A DNA stretch of 64,000 bases from Syntrophaceae bacterium UBA6112 (GTDB lineage Bacteria; Desulfobacterota; Syntrophia; Syntrophales; UBA5619). Position numbers and translations under genes: made by a program. The notes beneath the pieces were generated by a model, which saw only the letters and a program-made list of their open reading frames with translations, did not search any database and was not told the DNA's origin. Shown piece by piece: positions 1 through 6,457 of this stretch (its first letter is position 1; each line of letters begins with the position of its first letter). The DNA is taken from the NCBI GenBank assembly GCA_002423465.1, contig DIWG01000066.1, forward strand, positions 975-64,974, in the 5' to 3' direction.

Positions 1-694
1 TCTTTCCCATCTTGTGTCCCTGCGAGGTGGTAATCAGCGGAAAGGTCATGCCGTATGCCGCTTTTTCCTCGATCCTGCGGATCAGGTCGATGCCGGCCAC
101 CATGTTTCCCCACTGGTCGTTGCCTCCCATTTGCAGAAGACAATCGTAATGCTGAAAGAGATACAGAAAATCGTAAGCCTGTAGCAGCATGTAATTGAAT
201 TCGATGAAATTGAGTCCCTTTTCCAAACGGATGCGATAGCTTTCCGCGGAAAGCATTCGGTTTACACTGAAGTGGCGTCCAATATCCCGAAGAAATCCGA
301 TATAATTGAGTTGTGTAAGCCAGTCAGCGTTGTTGAGCAGGACGGCCCCGCCTTCACTGAAATCGATATAACGGGAAAGCTGTTTCTTCAGGCATCCTGC
401 GTTGATATCGATCTGTTCCCGAGTGAGGATCTGGCGCATCTCCATCTTGCCGGAGGGATCGCCGATCAGACCGGTGCCGCCGCCGACAAGGGCGATCGGC
501 CGGTGACCATGTCGCTGCAGATGCGCCAGCGCCATAATCGGGACCAGAGATCCAATATGCAGACTGGTCGCCGTGGGATCAAAACCGATGTAACCGGTGA
601 CTGATTTTCGTTCCAGAAACTCCCGGATCTGAGGCTCATCCGTAATCTGCTCGACAAAGCCCCTCTCCCGAAATACATCGTATACGCTCTTCAA
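1..694 (-). CDS. tyrS: Tyrosyl-tRNA synthetase, N-terminal part (cut by window edge)
   Basis: Class I aminoacyl-tRNA synthetase that charges tRNA-Tyr. The reverse frame runs from a TTG at 694, seven bases after a GGAGG, off the left edge, giving about 231 residues. HIGS (residues 46-49, in FDPTATSLHIGS) is the class I HIGH-type signature. It is followed by GGGTGLIGDPSGK and then by QAYD and GGNDQWGN, the segments that line the tyrosine pocket. The frame reaches GHKMGK just before the KMSKS loop, which lies outside the window. The printed minus-strand ORF at 466-678 is in a wrong frame. The family call is firm; only the C-terminal anticodon and S4-like domains are unseen. Confidence 0.93.
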   Translation of the reverse strand, partial: MKSVYDVFRERGFVEQITDEPQIREFLERKSVTGYIGFDPTATSLHIGSLVPIMALAHLQRHGHRPIALVGGGTGLIGDPSGKMEMRQILTREQIDINAGCLKKQLSRYIDFSEGGAVLLNNADWLTQLNYIGFLRDIGRHFSVNRMLSAESYRIRLEKGLNFIEFNYMLLQAYDFLYLFQHYDCLLQMGGNDQWGNMVAGIDLIRRIEEKAAYGMTFPLITTSQGHKMGK

Positions 695-766
695 CTCCCA
701 GCCTCCCTTGTCTCTACAACGCCGCCAACGCCCACAATTCCAGCTTAAACGGGATTGCAGGATTCA

Positions 767-1561
767 TCAGGAGCGCTCCGGCTCCTTCAAGAATACATTC
801 ACCCTTTCCACACCGACGGCGCGTCCGTCCGGCGCAATTTCCACCACCACTCCCTGAAGGCGGACATCACCCTTGGCGACATCGAACTTGTTCGGGATTT
901 GCAATAGAAATCTTTGCAGGATACTCTCTTTTTTAACACCAATGACGGAATCGAACGGACCGGTCATCCCTACGTCGGTGATGTAGGCGGTTCCCCCCGG
1001 AAAGACTCGCTCGTCGGCCGTCTGGACATGGGTGTGTGTTCCCAGAACCGCTGAAACCCGGCCATCCAGATACCAGCCCATGGCGATCTTCTCCGAAGTC
1101 GCCTCCGCGTGCATATCCACAAGGATCACCCGTGTTCTCTTGCTCAATTTCTCGATTTCCCGGTCGGCCGTCCGAAAGGGACAGTCGAGCGGATGCATGA
1201 AGACCCGGCCCGCCAGATTGAGCACCCCGATAGAAACACCGCCCGGCAGTGTGATCACGACGCTTCCCCGGCCGGGCGCCCCTTCCGGATAATTGGCGGG
1301 ACGGAGCAACGTCTCGTAATCGTCGATAAATTCCGTAATCTCTTTCTTATCCCAGATATGGTTTCCGGAGGTCAGAACGTGGATATGGGCGCCATACAAC
1401 TCTTCGATGATCTCCGCCGTCACGCCGAATCCTGCCGCGGCATTTTCGCAATTGGCAATGACGAAATCGATCCGACATTCCTCGATCATTTCGGGAAGAA
1501 GTTCGCGGATGGCTCTTCTTCCCGGTTTCCCAACAATATCACCTATAAAGAGTATCTTCAT
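767..1561 (-). CDS. ymdB: YmdB-type metallophosphoesterase (2',3'-cyclic nucleotide phosphodiesterase family)
   Basis: 264 residues, the normal length for the TIGR00282/YmdB family of dimetal phosphodiesterases. Visible motifs in order are the start FIGDIVGKPGR, NCENAAAGFG, the metal-binding TSGNHIWDK, and GTHTHVQTADE followed by TDVGMTGP near the C-terminus. The Bacillus member hydrolyses 2',3'- and 3',5'-cyclic nucleotides and affects RNA turnover. The gene lies 9 bases after the rny stop on the same strand, and an rny-ymdB pair is common in bacteria, so a linked RNA-turnover role is reasonable. The ATG at 1561 is preceded by a weak AGGA. The physiological substrate here is inferred from the family. 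Confidence 0.9.
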   Translation of the reverse strand: MKILFIGDIVGKPGRRAIRELLPEMIEECRIDFVIANCENAAAGFGVTAEIIEELYGAHIHVLTSGNHIWDKKEITEFIDDYETLLRPANYPEGAPGRGSVVITLPGGVSIGVLNLAGRVFMHPLDCPFRTADREIEKLSKRTRVILVDMHAEATSEKIAMGWYLDGRVSAVLGTHTHVQTADERVFPGGTAYITDVGMTGPFDSVIGVKKESILQRFLLQIPNKFDVAKGDVRLQGVVVEIAPDGRAVGVERVNVFLKEPERS

Positions 1562-1570
1562 ACGGAGATC

Positions 1571-3139
1571 CTATCGCGCGAAATCGGAGACGCGCGTCTC
1601 TCGGATCACGGTCACCTTGATCTGTCCGGGATAAGCCAACTCCGCTTCGATCTTCTTGATGATGTCCTTGCAGAGCATCACGGTATCGTTGTCGGAGATC
1701 TTCTCATTCTCTACAAGTATCCGGATTTCCCTTCCGGCCTGGATTGCAAAACACTTGCCCACCCCGTTGAAAGAGTTCGCAATATTCTCAAGTTCTTCAA
1801 GACGTTTTACATAACTTTCCAACATCTCCCGCCGCGCTCCCGGTCTTGCCGCAGACAGCGAGTCCGCCGCCTGGACCAGAACGCCAAGCAAGGTGTTGGT
1901 CCTGCCGTCGTCATGGTGGGTGGCAATCGCCTGGACGATCCGCGGGGATTCGCCGAACCGTTTGGCATAATCGGCGCCGATGCCGGCATGGGTCCCTTCC
2001 ACCTTGTGGTCGATCGCCTTGCCAATATCGTGTAGAAGCCCCGCCCGCTTCGCCTCCTTGATGTTCATCTTCAACTCGGCCGCCATCATTCCTGTAAGAT
2101 AGGCCACATCGATGGAATGCTGAAGGACGTTCTGGGAATAGCTTGTCCGAAACTTGAGGCTGCCGAGCAGCGTGATCAGCTCGGGATGCAGATCATGGAC
2201 ACCGACATCGAACGAAATTCTCTCCCCCGTTTCCTTGATGATCGCATCCACCTCCGACCTTACCTTTTTGACGATCTCCTCGATCCGGCCCGGATGGATC
2301 CGACCGTCGGTGATCAATCTCTCCAAGGAAAGGCGAGCCACTTCGCGCCGCACCGGATCGAAGCTGGAAAGAACGACCGCCTCCGGCGTATCATCGACGA
2401 TCAGGTCGATCCCCGTCGCCGCCTCGATCGCCCGGATATTTCTCCCCTCCCGGCCGATGATCCTCCCCTTCATCTCATCGTTGGGAAGATTGACCACCGA
2501 GACCGTATTTTCGGCTACATAATCACCGGCGTAGCGTTGAATCGCATAGGCGATGATCTCCCGCGCAGTGTTGTCCGCTGTCCGCCTCGCCTCCTCCTCG
2601 ATCTTCCGGATCATCAGAGCGGCATCCCGTTTCGCCGCCGTTTCCATCGATTGGACCAGAAAGTTCTTCGCCTCCTCGGAACTAATGCCGGCAATCTGTT
2701 CCAGTTTGATCTTCTGCTCCTCCAACATCCGGTCCGCGCGTTCATGTTTTTCATTGAGCTGGGATTCCCTGTGCGCAATTGCCTTTTCCCGATTCTCACT
2801 GGAGGTTTCTTTTTGAGAGAGAAGGTCGGTTCTCCGCTCGAGATTTTCCTCTTTCAACCGAATTCTCCGTTCCAGGGTGTCCAACTCATTCTTTCGGTCG
2901 CGCGTGTCCTTTTCGAATTCGGTCTTGACCTTGAGCAGGTTCTCCTTCGCCTGTAGGATGGCCTCCTTCTTGATGGTCTCGGCCTCTTTCTTGGCCTCGT
3001 CAATGATCCTCGCCGAAAGGTTCTCACAAGATTCCAGTTTTTTCCTGGAAAGCCGCTGTTTTACAATGAATCCCAATACCCCGCCGATGGCAGCAAACGC
3101 GACCAACAGGGCCGGGATCAACATACCGTTATAGGTCAA
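1571..3139 (-). CDS. rny: Ribonuclease Y
   Basis: Membrane-anchored endoribonuclease that starts decay of many mRNAs. The 522-residue protein has a single N-terminal membrane helix (about residues 5-25), a long charged coiled coil (about 30-200), a KH domain (GRIIGREGRNIRAIE) and an HD domain with LLHDIGKAID and THHDDG as metal ligands. This order is the full RNase Y layout. I place the start at a TTG (3139) eight bases after AAGGAGG; a GTG nine bases upstream would overlap the Shine-Dalgarno itself. The gene is followed directly by ymdB. Enterobacteria use RNase E instead, so rny argues against that group. Confidence 0.95.
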   Translation of the reverse strand: MTYNGMLIPALLVAFAAIGGVLGFIVKQRLSRKKLESCENLSARIIDEAKKEAETIKKEAILQAKENLLKVKTEFEKDTRDRKNELDTLERRIRLKEENLERRTDLLSQKETSSENREKAIAHRESQLNEKHERADRMLEEQKIKLEQIAGISSEEAKNFLVQSMETAAKRDAALMIRKIEEEARRTADNTAREIIAYAIQRYAGDYVAENTVSVVNLPNDEMKGRIIGREGRNIRAIEAATGIDLIVDDTPEAVVLSSFDPVRREVARLSLERLITDGRIHPGRIEEIVKKVRSEVDAIIKETGERISFDVGVHDLHPELITLLGSLKFRTSYSQNVLQHSIDVAYLTGMMAAELKMNIKEAKRAGLLHDIGKAIDHKVEGTHAGIGADYAKRFGESPRIVQAIATHHDDGRTNTLLGVLVQAADSLSAARPGARREMLESYVKRLEELENIANSFNGVGKCFAIQAGREIRILVENEKISDNDTVMLCKDIIKKIEAELAYPGQIKVTVIRETRVSDFAR

Positions 3140-3246
3140 AGTGTTCACCTCCTTGATATTTACGAACGCAAATCGATTGCGCAGAATGAATCCATCCGGA
3201 AATTTAGGGGAAGGAGTGCTGTTAAAACAGCATCGAGGTTGGTATA

Positions 3247-3415
3247 AAAAACCCCGCCTATGCCGTGTTAACCACCTTTTTGAACCAGTTGAAAAGTGGG
3301 CGCCTAATGTTGCCGCTTCAGGCTTTCCACCGTCCGCTTATGCGGAATTCGGGCGGACATGCACACGGCGGACAAGGAAAGGTCCCCGGTTCCCAGGGTG
3401 TTGGCTCAAAAAACG
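3247..3415 (-). ncRNA. ssrS: 6S RNA (RNA polymerase holoenzyme regulator)
   Basis: The minus strand between zapA and rny carries a 6S-type RNA. Features matching known 6S RNAs are a GTCCGC/GCGGAC apical helix around 3330-3360, a CTTTCC/GGAAAG helix flanking it, and a following segment GCCTGAAGCGGCAAC. Next come an ACTTTTCAAC/GTTCAAAAAGG hairpin and a closing AACACGGCATAGGCGGGG followed by a T-run at about 3246-3251 that serves as the terminator. The E. coli RNA has the equivalent CCUUGAAC/GUUCAAGG hairpin and GGCGGCAU end. Location beside zapA is the usual bacterial context. The exact 5' end is uncertain by 10-20 bases. Confidence 0.82.
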
Positions 3416-3450
3416 AATGTTAATCACGCACATCGCAGGGGATAATCTGT

Positions 3451-3729
3451 TTACCTTATATCGTTGATCAAATGGATCAATTGTTCCGCTCTGCTCTCCA
3501 ATTGGCTGTAAATGTTTTCTTTTGTTCCCGCCATCCGCAAATACTCATCTGCAATGTTCAACGCAGCCAGGATTGCAATGTTTAAGGCGTCCCTGCTGCC
3601 GGCGGATTTTCCAGCCGCATCCACCTTTTCACTGACATACCCGACAACATTTGCTACATGCTCATCCCCCGAATCGCTCATCACTGAGAGCTCTTGTCCC
3701 AGTATTCTGACATCAAAGCGCTTTTTCAA
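3451..3729 (-). CDS. zapA: Cell division protein ZapA
   Basis: 92 residues, typical of ZapA, the FtsZ-associated protein that bundles protofilaments at the division ring. The N-terminal VRILGQELSV beta segment and the following SYV-type helix (VANVVGYVSEKV) are characteristic. Next are NIAILAALNIADEYL and a C-terminal coiled coil rich in E, Q and L. The start is a TTG at 3729 with GAGGT seven bases upstream. It lies 21 bases after a ZapB-like coiled-coil gene and just upstream of 6S RNA, a conserved zapA-ssrS arrangement. Confidence 0.88.
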   Translation of the reverse strand: MKKRFDVRILGQELSVMSDSGDEHVANVVGYVSEKVDAAGKSAGSRDALNIAILAALNIADEYLRMAGTKENIYSQLESRAEQLIHLINDIR

Positions 3730-3750
3730 TGGACGACCTCAAGGTTTGTT

Positions 3751-3978
3751 TTAGGGTGCTTTTATCTCCTGAAGCAAATCAAGAAGCGAGTCCACTTTTG
3801 TGCGTACAGCATCCCTTTCTTCCCTCAACCCCCCCATTTTTTTGTTTGCTTCATCCAGCTCCTTCGTTTTATTTTGCAACAGTTCTTCAAGTTCCATATT
3901 CCTTTTCTTTAGCAAACCGTAATCACCGATCAGACCGTTGATCTTCTTCTCCAACTCATCGAACTTCAGAAATTCCAC
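3751..3978 (-). CDS. ZapB-like coiled-coil protein
   Basis: A 75-residue acidic protein that is almost entirely one coiled coil, from FDELEKKINGLI to DSLLDLLQEI. It is placed immediately before zapA, where many deltaproteobacteria carry a short ZapB-like division protein. The function is inferred from context and coiled-coil character, not from a conserved catalytic motif. The open frame extends upstream to 4044, but the GTG at 3978 has an AAGGGTGG Shine-Dalgarno and begins the regular heptads, so I use it. It could be any short coiled-coil protein. Confidence 0.65.
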   Translation of the reverse strand: MEFLKFDELEKKINGLIGDYGLLKKRNMELEELLQNKTKELDEANKKMGGLREERDAVRTKVDSLLDLLQEIKAP

Positions 3979-4119
3979 GATTCCACCCTTTTTCCTGTAG
4001 TATTCAACACGAATCATCCTGCCGAAACCGGACACCGGCACCACAAAAATTTCGCGTCAATTATGCCGACCTGGCTCATGAAAGTCAAGACCTTATTTCA
4101 CCACGCAACAAACATTCTC

Positions 4120-4148
4120 TTGACTTACCAGTTGGTAGCTTTTATAGT
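4120..4148 (+). promoter_or_regulatory. Sigma70-type promoter for the nfeD-SPFH pair
   Basis: TTGACT at 4120-4125 and TATAGT at 4143-4148 are separated by exactly 17 bases. Transcription would start near 4155, leaving a leader of about 55 bases before the nfeD ATG at 4211. Confidence 0.75.
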
Positions 4149-4210
4149 GCCATCGTAAAAAGTCAATATTATATCAATAGTTATTCTCACATCTCGACAA
4201 AGGGGAACGG

Positions 4211-4675
4211 ATGGACATTACTTTTTCGCCCTGGCTCCTCTGGTTCTTGGCCGGCATTGCCGTCATGCTCGCCGAGCTCGCAGTTCCCGGTTTTGTGATC
4301 ATCTTTTTCGGATTGGGGTGCTGGGGTGCCTCGATCGCGGCATTTTCCTTTCCAGACGCCTACTCGGCGCAGGTCGCCGTCTTTGTCATTGTATCGGTAG
4401 CCTCCCTGCTGACACTGCGGAAGGTGGCCATGCGTATCTTTGTCGGAGGCAGCGAAGGCAGGGAAACCGAGGACATGGGGAATATTCCCTTAGGGGCGCG
4501 GGTGACCCTCGACCAGGATCTGGAGGCGGGTCGGGTCGGACGGGTGCGCTTTCGCGGTGCGATGTGGGACGCCGTTTCCGAAGAGCGGATACCTGCCGGG
4601 TCGGATGCGGAAATCACGGGAGTGGACAAGACCAATCACTCCTGCCTCAAGATCAAGAGCGTTTCGTCTGGTTGA
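4211..4675 (+). CDS. NfeD family membrane protein
   Basis: 154 residues with two or three N-terminal membrane segments (LWFLAGIAVMLAELAV, FVIIFFGLGCWGASIAAF, AVFVIVSVASLL) followed by a soluble OB-fold domain of about 65 residues (GARVTLDQD ... GRVRFRGAMWDA ... DAEITGVD). This is the short NfeD form that partners a stomatin/SPFH protein. The pair is thought to act in membrane microdomain organisation and quality control. The start follows AAAGGGGAACGG, and the SPFH gene lies 104 bases downstream on the same strand, the usual nfeD-SPFH order. The exact cellular role is not known from sequence. Confidence 0.85.
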   Translation: MDITFSPWLLWFLAGIAVMLAELAVPGFVIIFFGLGCWGASIAAFSFPDAYSAQVAVFVIVSVASLLTLRKVAMRIFVGGSEGRETEDMGNIPLGARVTLDQDLEAGRVGRVRFRGAMWDAVSEERIPAGSDAEITGVDKTNHSCLKIKSVSSG

Positions 4676-4779
4676 GCCCCTCTTCTGAAGCCCGGCGTTC
4701 CTGTTGCTTCCCCCAATCAGCGGGCGCTGTACCTGCTACCGATACCTAAACCCTAACCATGTAAGCCAGGAGGATTCAT

Positions 4780-5697
4780 ATGACTTCGACGCTCGTCGCC
4801 TTTCTCGCCATCGCCGTATTGGTCGTTATTGTGCTCGTTAAGGGAGCCCTCATCGTCCCGCAAAAAAGTTCCGTCATCGTCGAGCGCCTGGGCAAGTTCC
4901 ATCGCTCCCTCGATGCGGGCTTCCATGTTTTGATCCCCTTCATGGACCGGGCCGCATACCGGTTCAGTCTCAAGGAGCAGGTGATGGACATCCCCGCCCA
5001 GATCTGCATCACCAAGGACAATGTGAGTGTCGAGGTGGACGGCCTCATCTATCTTGAAGTCCAGGACGCGAAAATGGCTGCCTACGGCATCGACAACTAT
5101 CTCCGGGCAGCCTCACAGCTGGCGCAGACAACCCTGCGCTCGGCCATCGGCAAGATTGATCTCGACAAGACCTTCGAGGAACGGGAAAAAATTAACACGG
5201 AAGTGATCGACGCTATCGACCAGGCGGCCCTCTCATGGGGGGTGAAGGTGCTTCGCTACGAGATCAAGGATATTACGCCGCCCGTATCGGTGAAGGAGGC
5301 CATGGAGGCCCAGATGACGGCCGAGCGCCAGAAACGGGCTAACATCGCCACGTCCGAGGGGCTGCGGCAGAGCATGATCAATCAGTCCGAAGGTGAAAAG
5401 CAGAAGCAGATTAACGAAGCCCAAGGGAAAGCAGCGCAGGTCACGCTGGTGGCCGAAGCCGATGCAAAACGGATCGAGCTGATAGCCAAGGCAACAGGCG
5501 AGGGAATCAGCAAGGTGGCCGCCGCCATCAAGGACCAGGGCGGAATCGAGGCGCTCAACATGCGGCTGGCGGAGCAGTACATAGCCCAGTTCGGCAACCT
5601 CGCCAAAACGACCAACACGATCATCATGCCCAGCAACGTCGCCGATGTGGCCGGGCTTATCGCCACGGCCATGTCCACGGTACGGGAAATCAAATGA
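4780..5697 (+). CDS. SPFH/band 7 domain protein (paraslipin/QmcA type)
   Basis: 305 residues. An N-terminal membrane anchor (residues 4-24, rich in V, I and L) precedes the band-7 core that begins IVPQKSSVIVERLGKFHRSLDAG. The core continues with KDNVSVEVDGLIYLEV and ALSWGVKVLRYEIKDITPP, hallmarks of the paraslipin subgroup. A long helical, AEA-rich region (MTAERQKRANIATSEG to EADAKRIELIAKATGEG) follows and mediates oligomer rings in this family. The start has AGGAGG six bases upstream. It pairs with the NfeD protein just before it. The role is scaffold-like in the membrane; no enzymatic motif is present. Confidence 0.9.
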   Translation: MTSTLVAFLAIAVLVVIVLVKGALIVPQKSSVIVERLGKFHRSLDAGFHVLIPFMDRAAYRFSLKEQVMDIPAQICITKDNVSVEVDGLIYLEVQDAKMAAYGIDNYLRAASQLAQTTLRSAIGKIDLDKTFEEREKINTEVIDAIDQAALSWGVKVLRYEIKDITPPVSVKEAMEAQMTAERQKRANIATSEGLRQSMINQSEGEKQKQINEAQGKAAQVTLVAEADAKRIELIAKATGEGISKVAAAIKDQGGIEALNMRLAEQYIAQFGNLAKTTNTIIMPSNVADVAGLIATAMSTVREIK

Positions 5698-5710
5698 AAC
5701 GAGCCAATCC

Positions 5711-5745
5711 ATCCTGTCCCCATGAGCCCATTATGGGAACAGGAT
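5711..5745 (+). terminator. Strong hairpin after the SPFH gene
   Basis: Arms 5711-5723 and 5733-5745 are complementary over 13 bases with a single mismatch and a 9-base loop. The hairpin starts 13 bases after the SPFH stop and is followed by only a short T-tract (GATTT). It probably ends the nfeD-SPFH transcript and marks the last position that looks native before the island. Confidence 0.65.
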
Positions 5746-6104
5746 GATTTGAGCCGGTTCAATAATTCTGTTTGTTACCATAAGAAACGGGCTTCAAATA
5801 CTAAGCGAGAGATTGGAAGGTCTGTCCGGGTCAGTAAAAACGGGATGAAACGTGCAGATTATCGAGCGTGCTTTTTCAGGATAACGTGGTATTTGTGTGC
5901 TTCCTGAAGTCGAGGAAGTATTGGAAGACATTTTACTGCTGGATTTTAAACGGAAAAGGTGGTAAAGGTGTCTATCAAATAGAAGACACAGTTGAATGAT
6001 CCGTCCTGTATCAAAATACTGGAGGGGAACATGGACTCGGTGACAATACCCCGTTTCTCACAAAGAGCGGGGTTTTTTATTTCGTTGCATCGAGGATGGG
6101 ATAG
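5746..6104 (+). other. Gene-poor stretch at the left side of the accessory island
   Basis: No convincing long gene. It is more AT-rich than the flanking core genes. Around 5900-5965 a short frame reads VLPEVEEVLEDILLLDF between stops and could be a gene remnant, but I cannot name it. A 25-codon ORF (6031-6108) begins after GGAGGGGAAC and overlaps the next start codon; it contains the terminator-like hairpin at 6049-6078. Confidence 0.5.
6049..6078 (+). terminator. Terminator- or attenuator-like hairpin inside a short leader ORF
   Basis: CCCCG at 6049-6053 pairs with CGGGG at 6068-6072, and six T residues follow at 6073-6078. It lies 26 bases upstream of the 76-residue ORF and inside a possible 25-codon leader peptide, so it may be a plain terminator for upstream transcription or part of an attenuator. 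Confidence 0.6.
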
Positions 6105-6335
6105 ATGAACATGATTGTTATTGACGGTCAGCTCAAAGGAAGCTTCAGGGGGTTCAAGAATCGGGACACGATCTTTGAGTTCTCTAGCGGGGGGAAAAAG
6201 AAATGGAAGCAAACAGAATATAAATACCTTTATCACTACGCATACATGCCAAGGGCAAAGGTAGTCCAAGAGGGCAGTCGTTACGTGCTTTACGTCGAGG
6301 GTCTGTCAGATTCTGTTGAGGTGCGACCAGCATGA
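6105..6335 (+). CDS. Hypothetical 76-residue protein (possible integron cassette protein)
   Basis: I do not recognise the family. The protein is small, basic and probably rich in beta strands: MNMIVIDGQLKGSFRGF, a lysine-rich turn (GGKKKWKQ), a tyrosine-rich strand (YKYLYHYAY) and an acidic final strand (RYVLYVEGLSDSVEV). There is no signal peptide or membrane segment. The ATG follows GAGGATGGGA. Its stop codon (6333-6335) is only four bases before a sequence resembling an integron attC site, which is the normal arrangement inside a gene cassette. A short SH3-like binding protein would fit the pattern, but that is speculative. Confidence 0.55.
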   Translation: MNMIVIDGQLKGSFRGFKNRDTIFEFSSGGKKKWKQTEYKYLYHYAYMPRAKVVQEGSRYVLYVEGLSDSVEVRPA

Positions 6336-6339
6336 AACT

Positions 6340-6408
6340 GCCCAACCAATCACTCCAGTGGGCCTATCCCGGCAAGTCGCGTCAGTCCGCTGAATTCAGA
6401 TGTTAGAG
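6340..6408 (+). repeat. attC-like recombination site 1
   Basis: GCCCAAC (6340-6346) fits the R'' consensus RYYYAAC, and GTTAGAG (6402-6408) fits R' GTTRRRY in six of seven positions. Inside, TCCAGTGGGC (6354-6363) is largely complementary to GTCCGCTGAA (6384-6393), as L'' and L' boxes should be, with unpaired bases on one side. The 69-base length is within the normal 57-141 range. It begins four bases after the stop of the 76-residue ORF. No integrase gene or attI was seen in the window, so this rests on structure alone. Confidence 0.5.
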
Positions 6409-6457
6409 AGAGCGACGCGAGTCGGAAGAGCAGAGCGTTTGCGTCGCCAAGCATGCC

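Noticed and set aside
5722..5907. 61-residue plus-strand frame right after the SPFH hairpin
   Set aside because: It starts inside the terminator hairpin, has no Shine-Dalgarno and no protein character.
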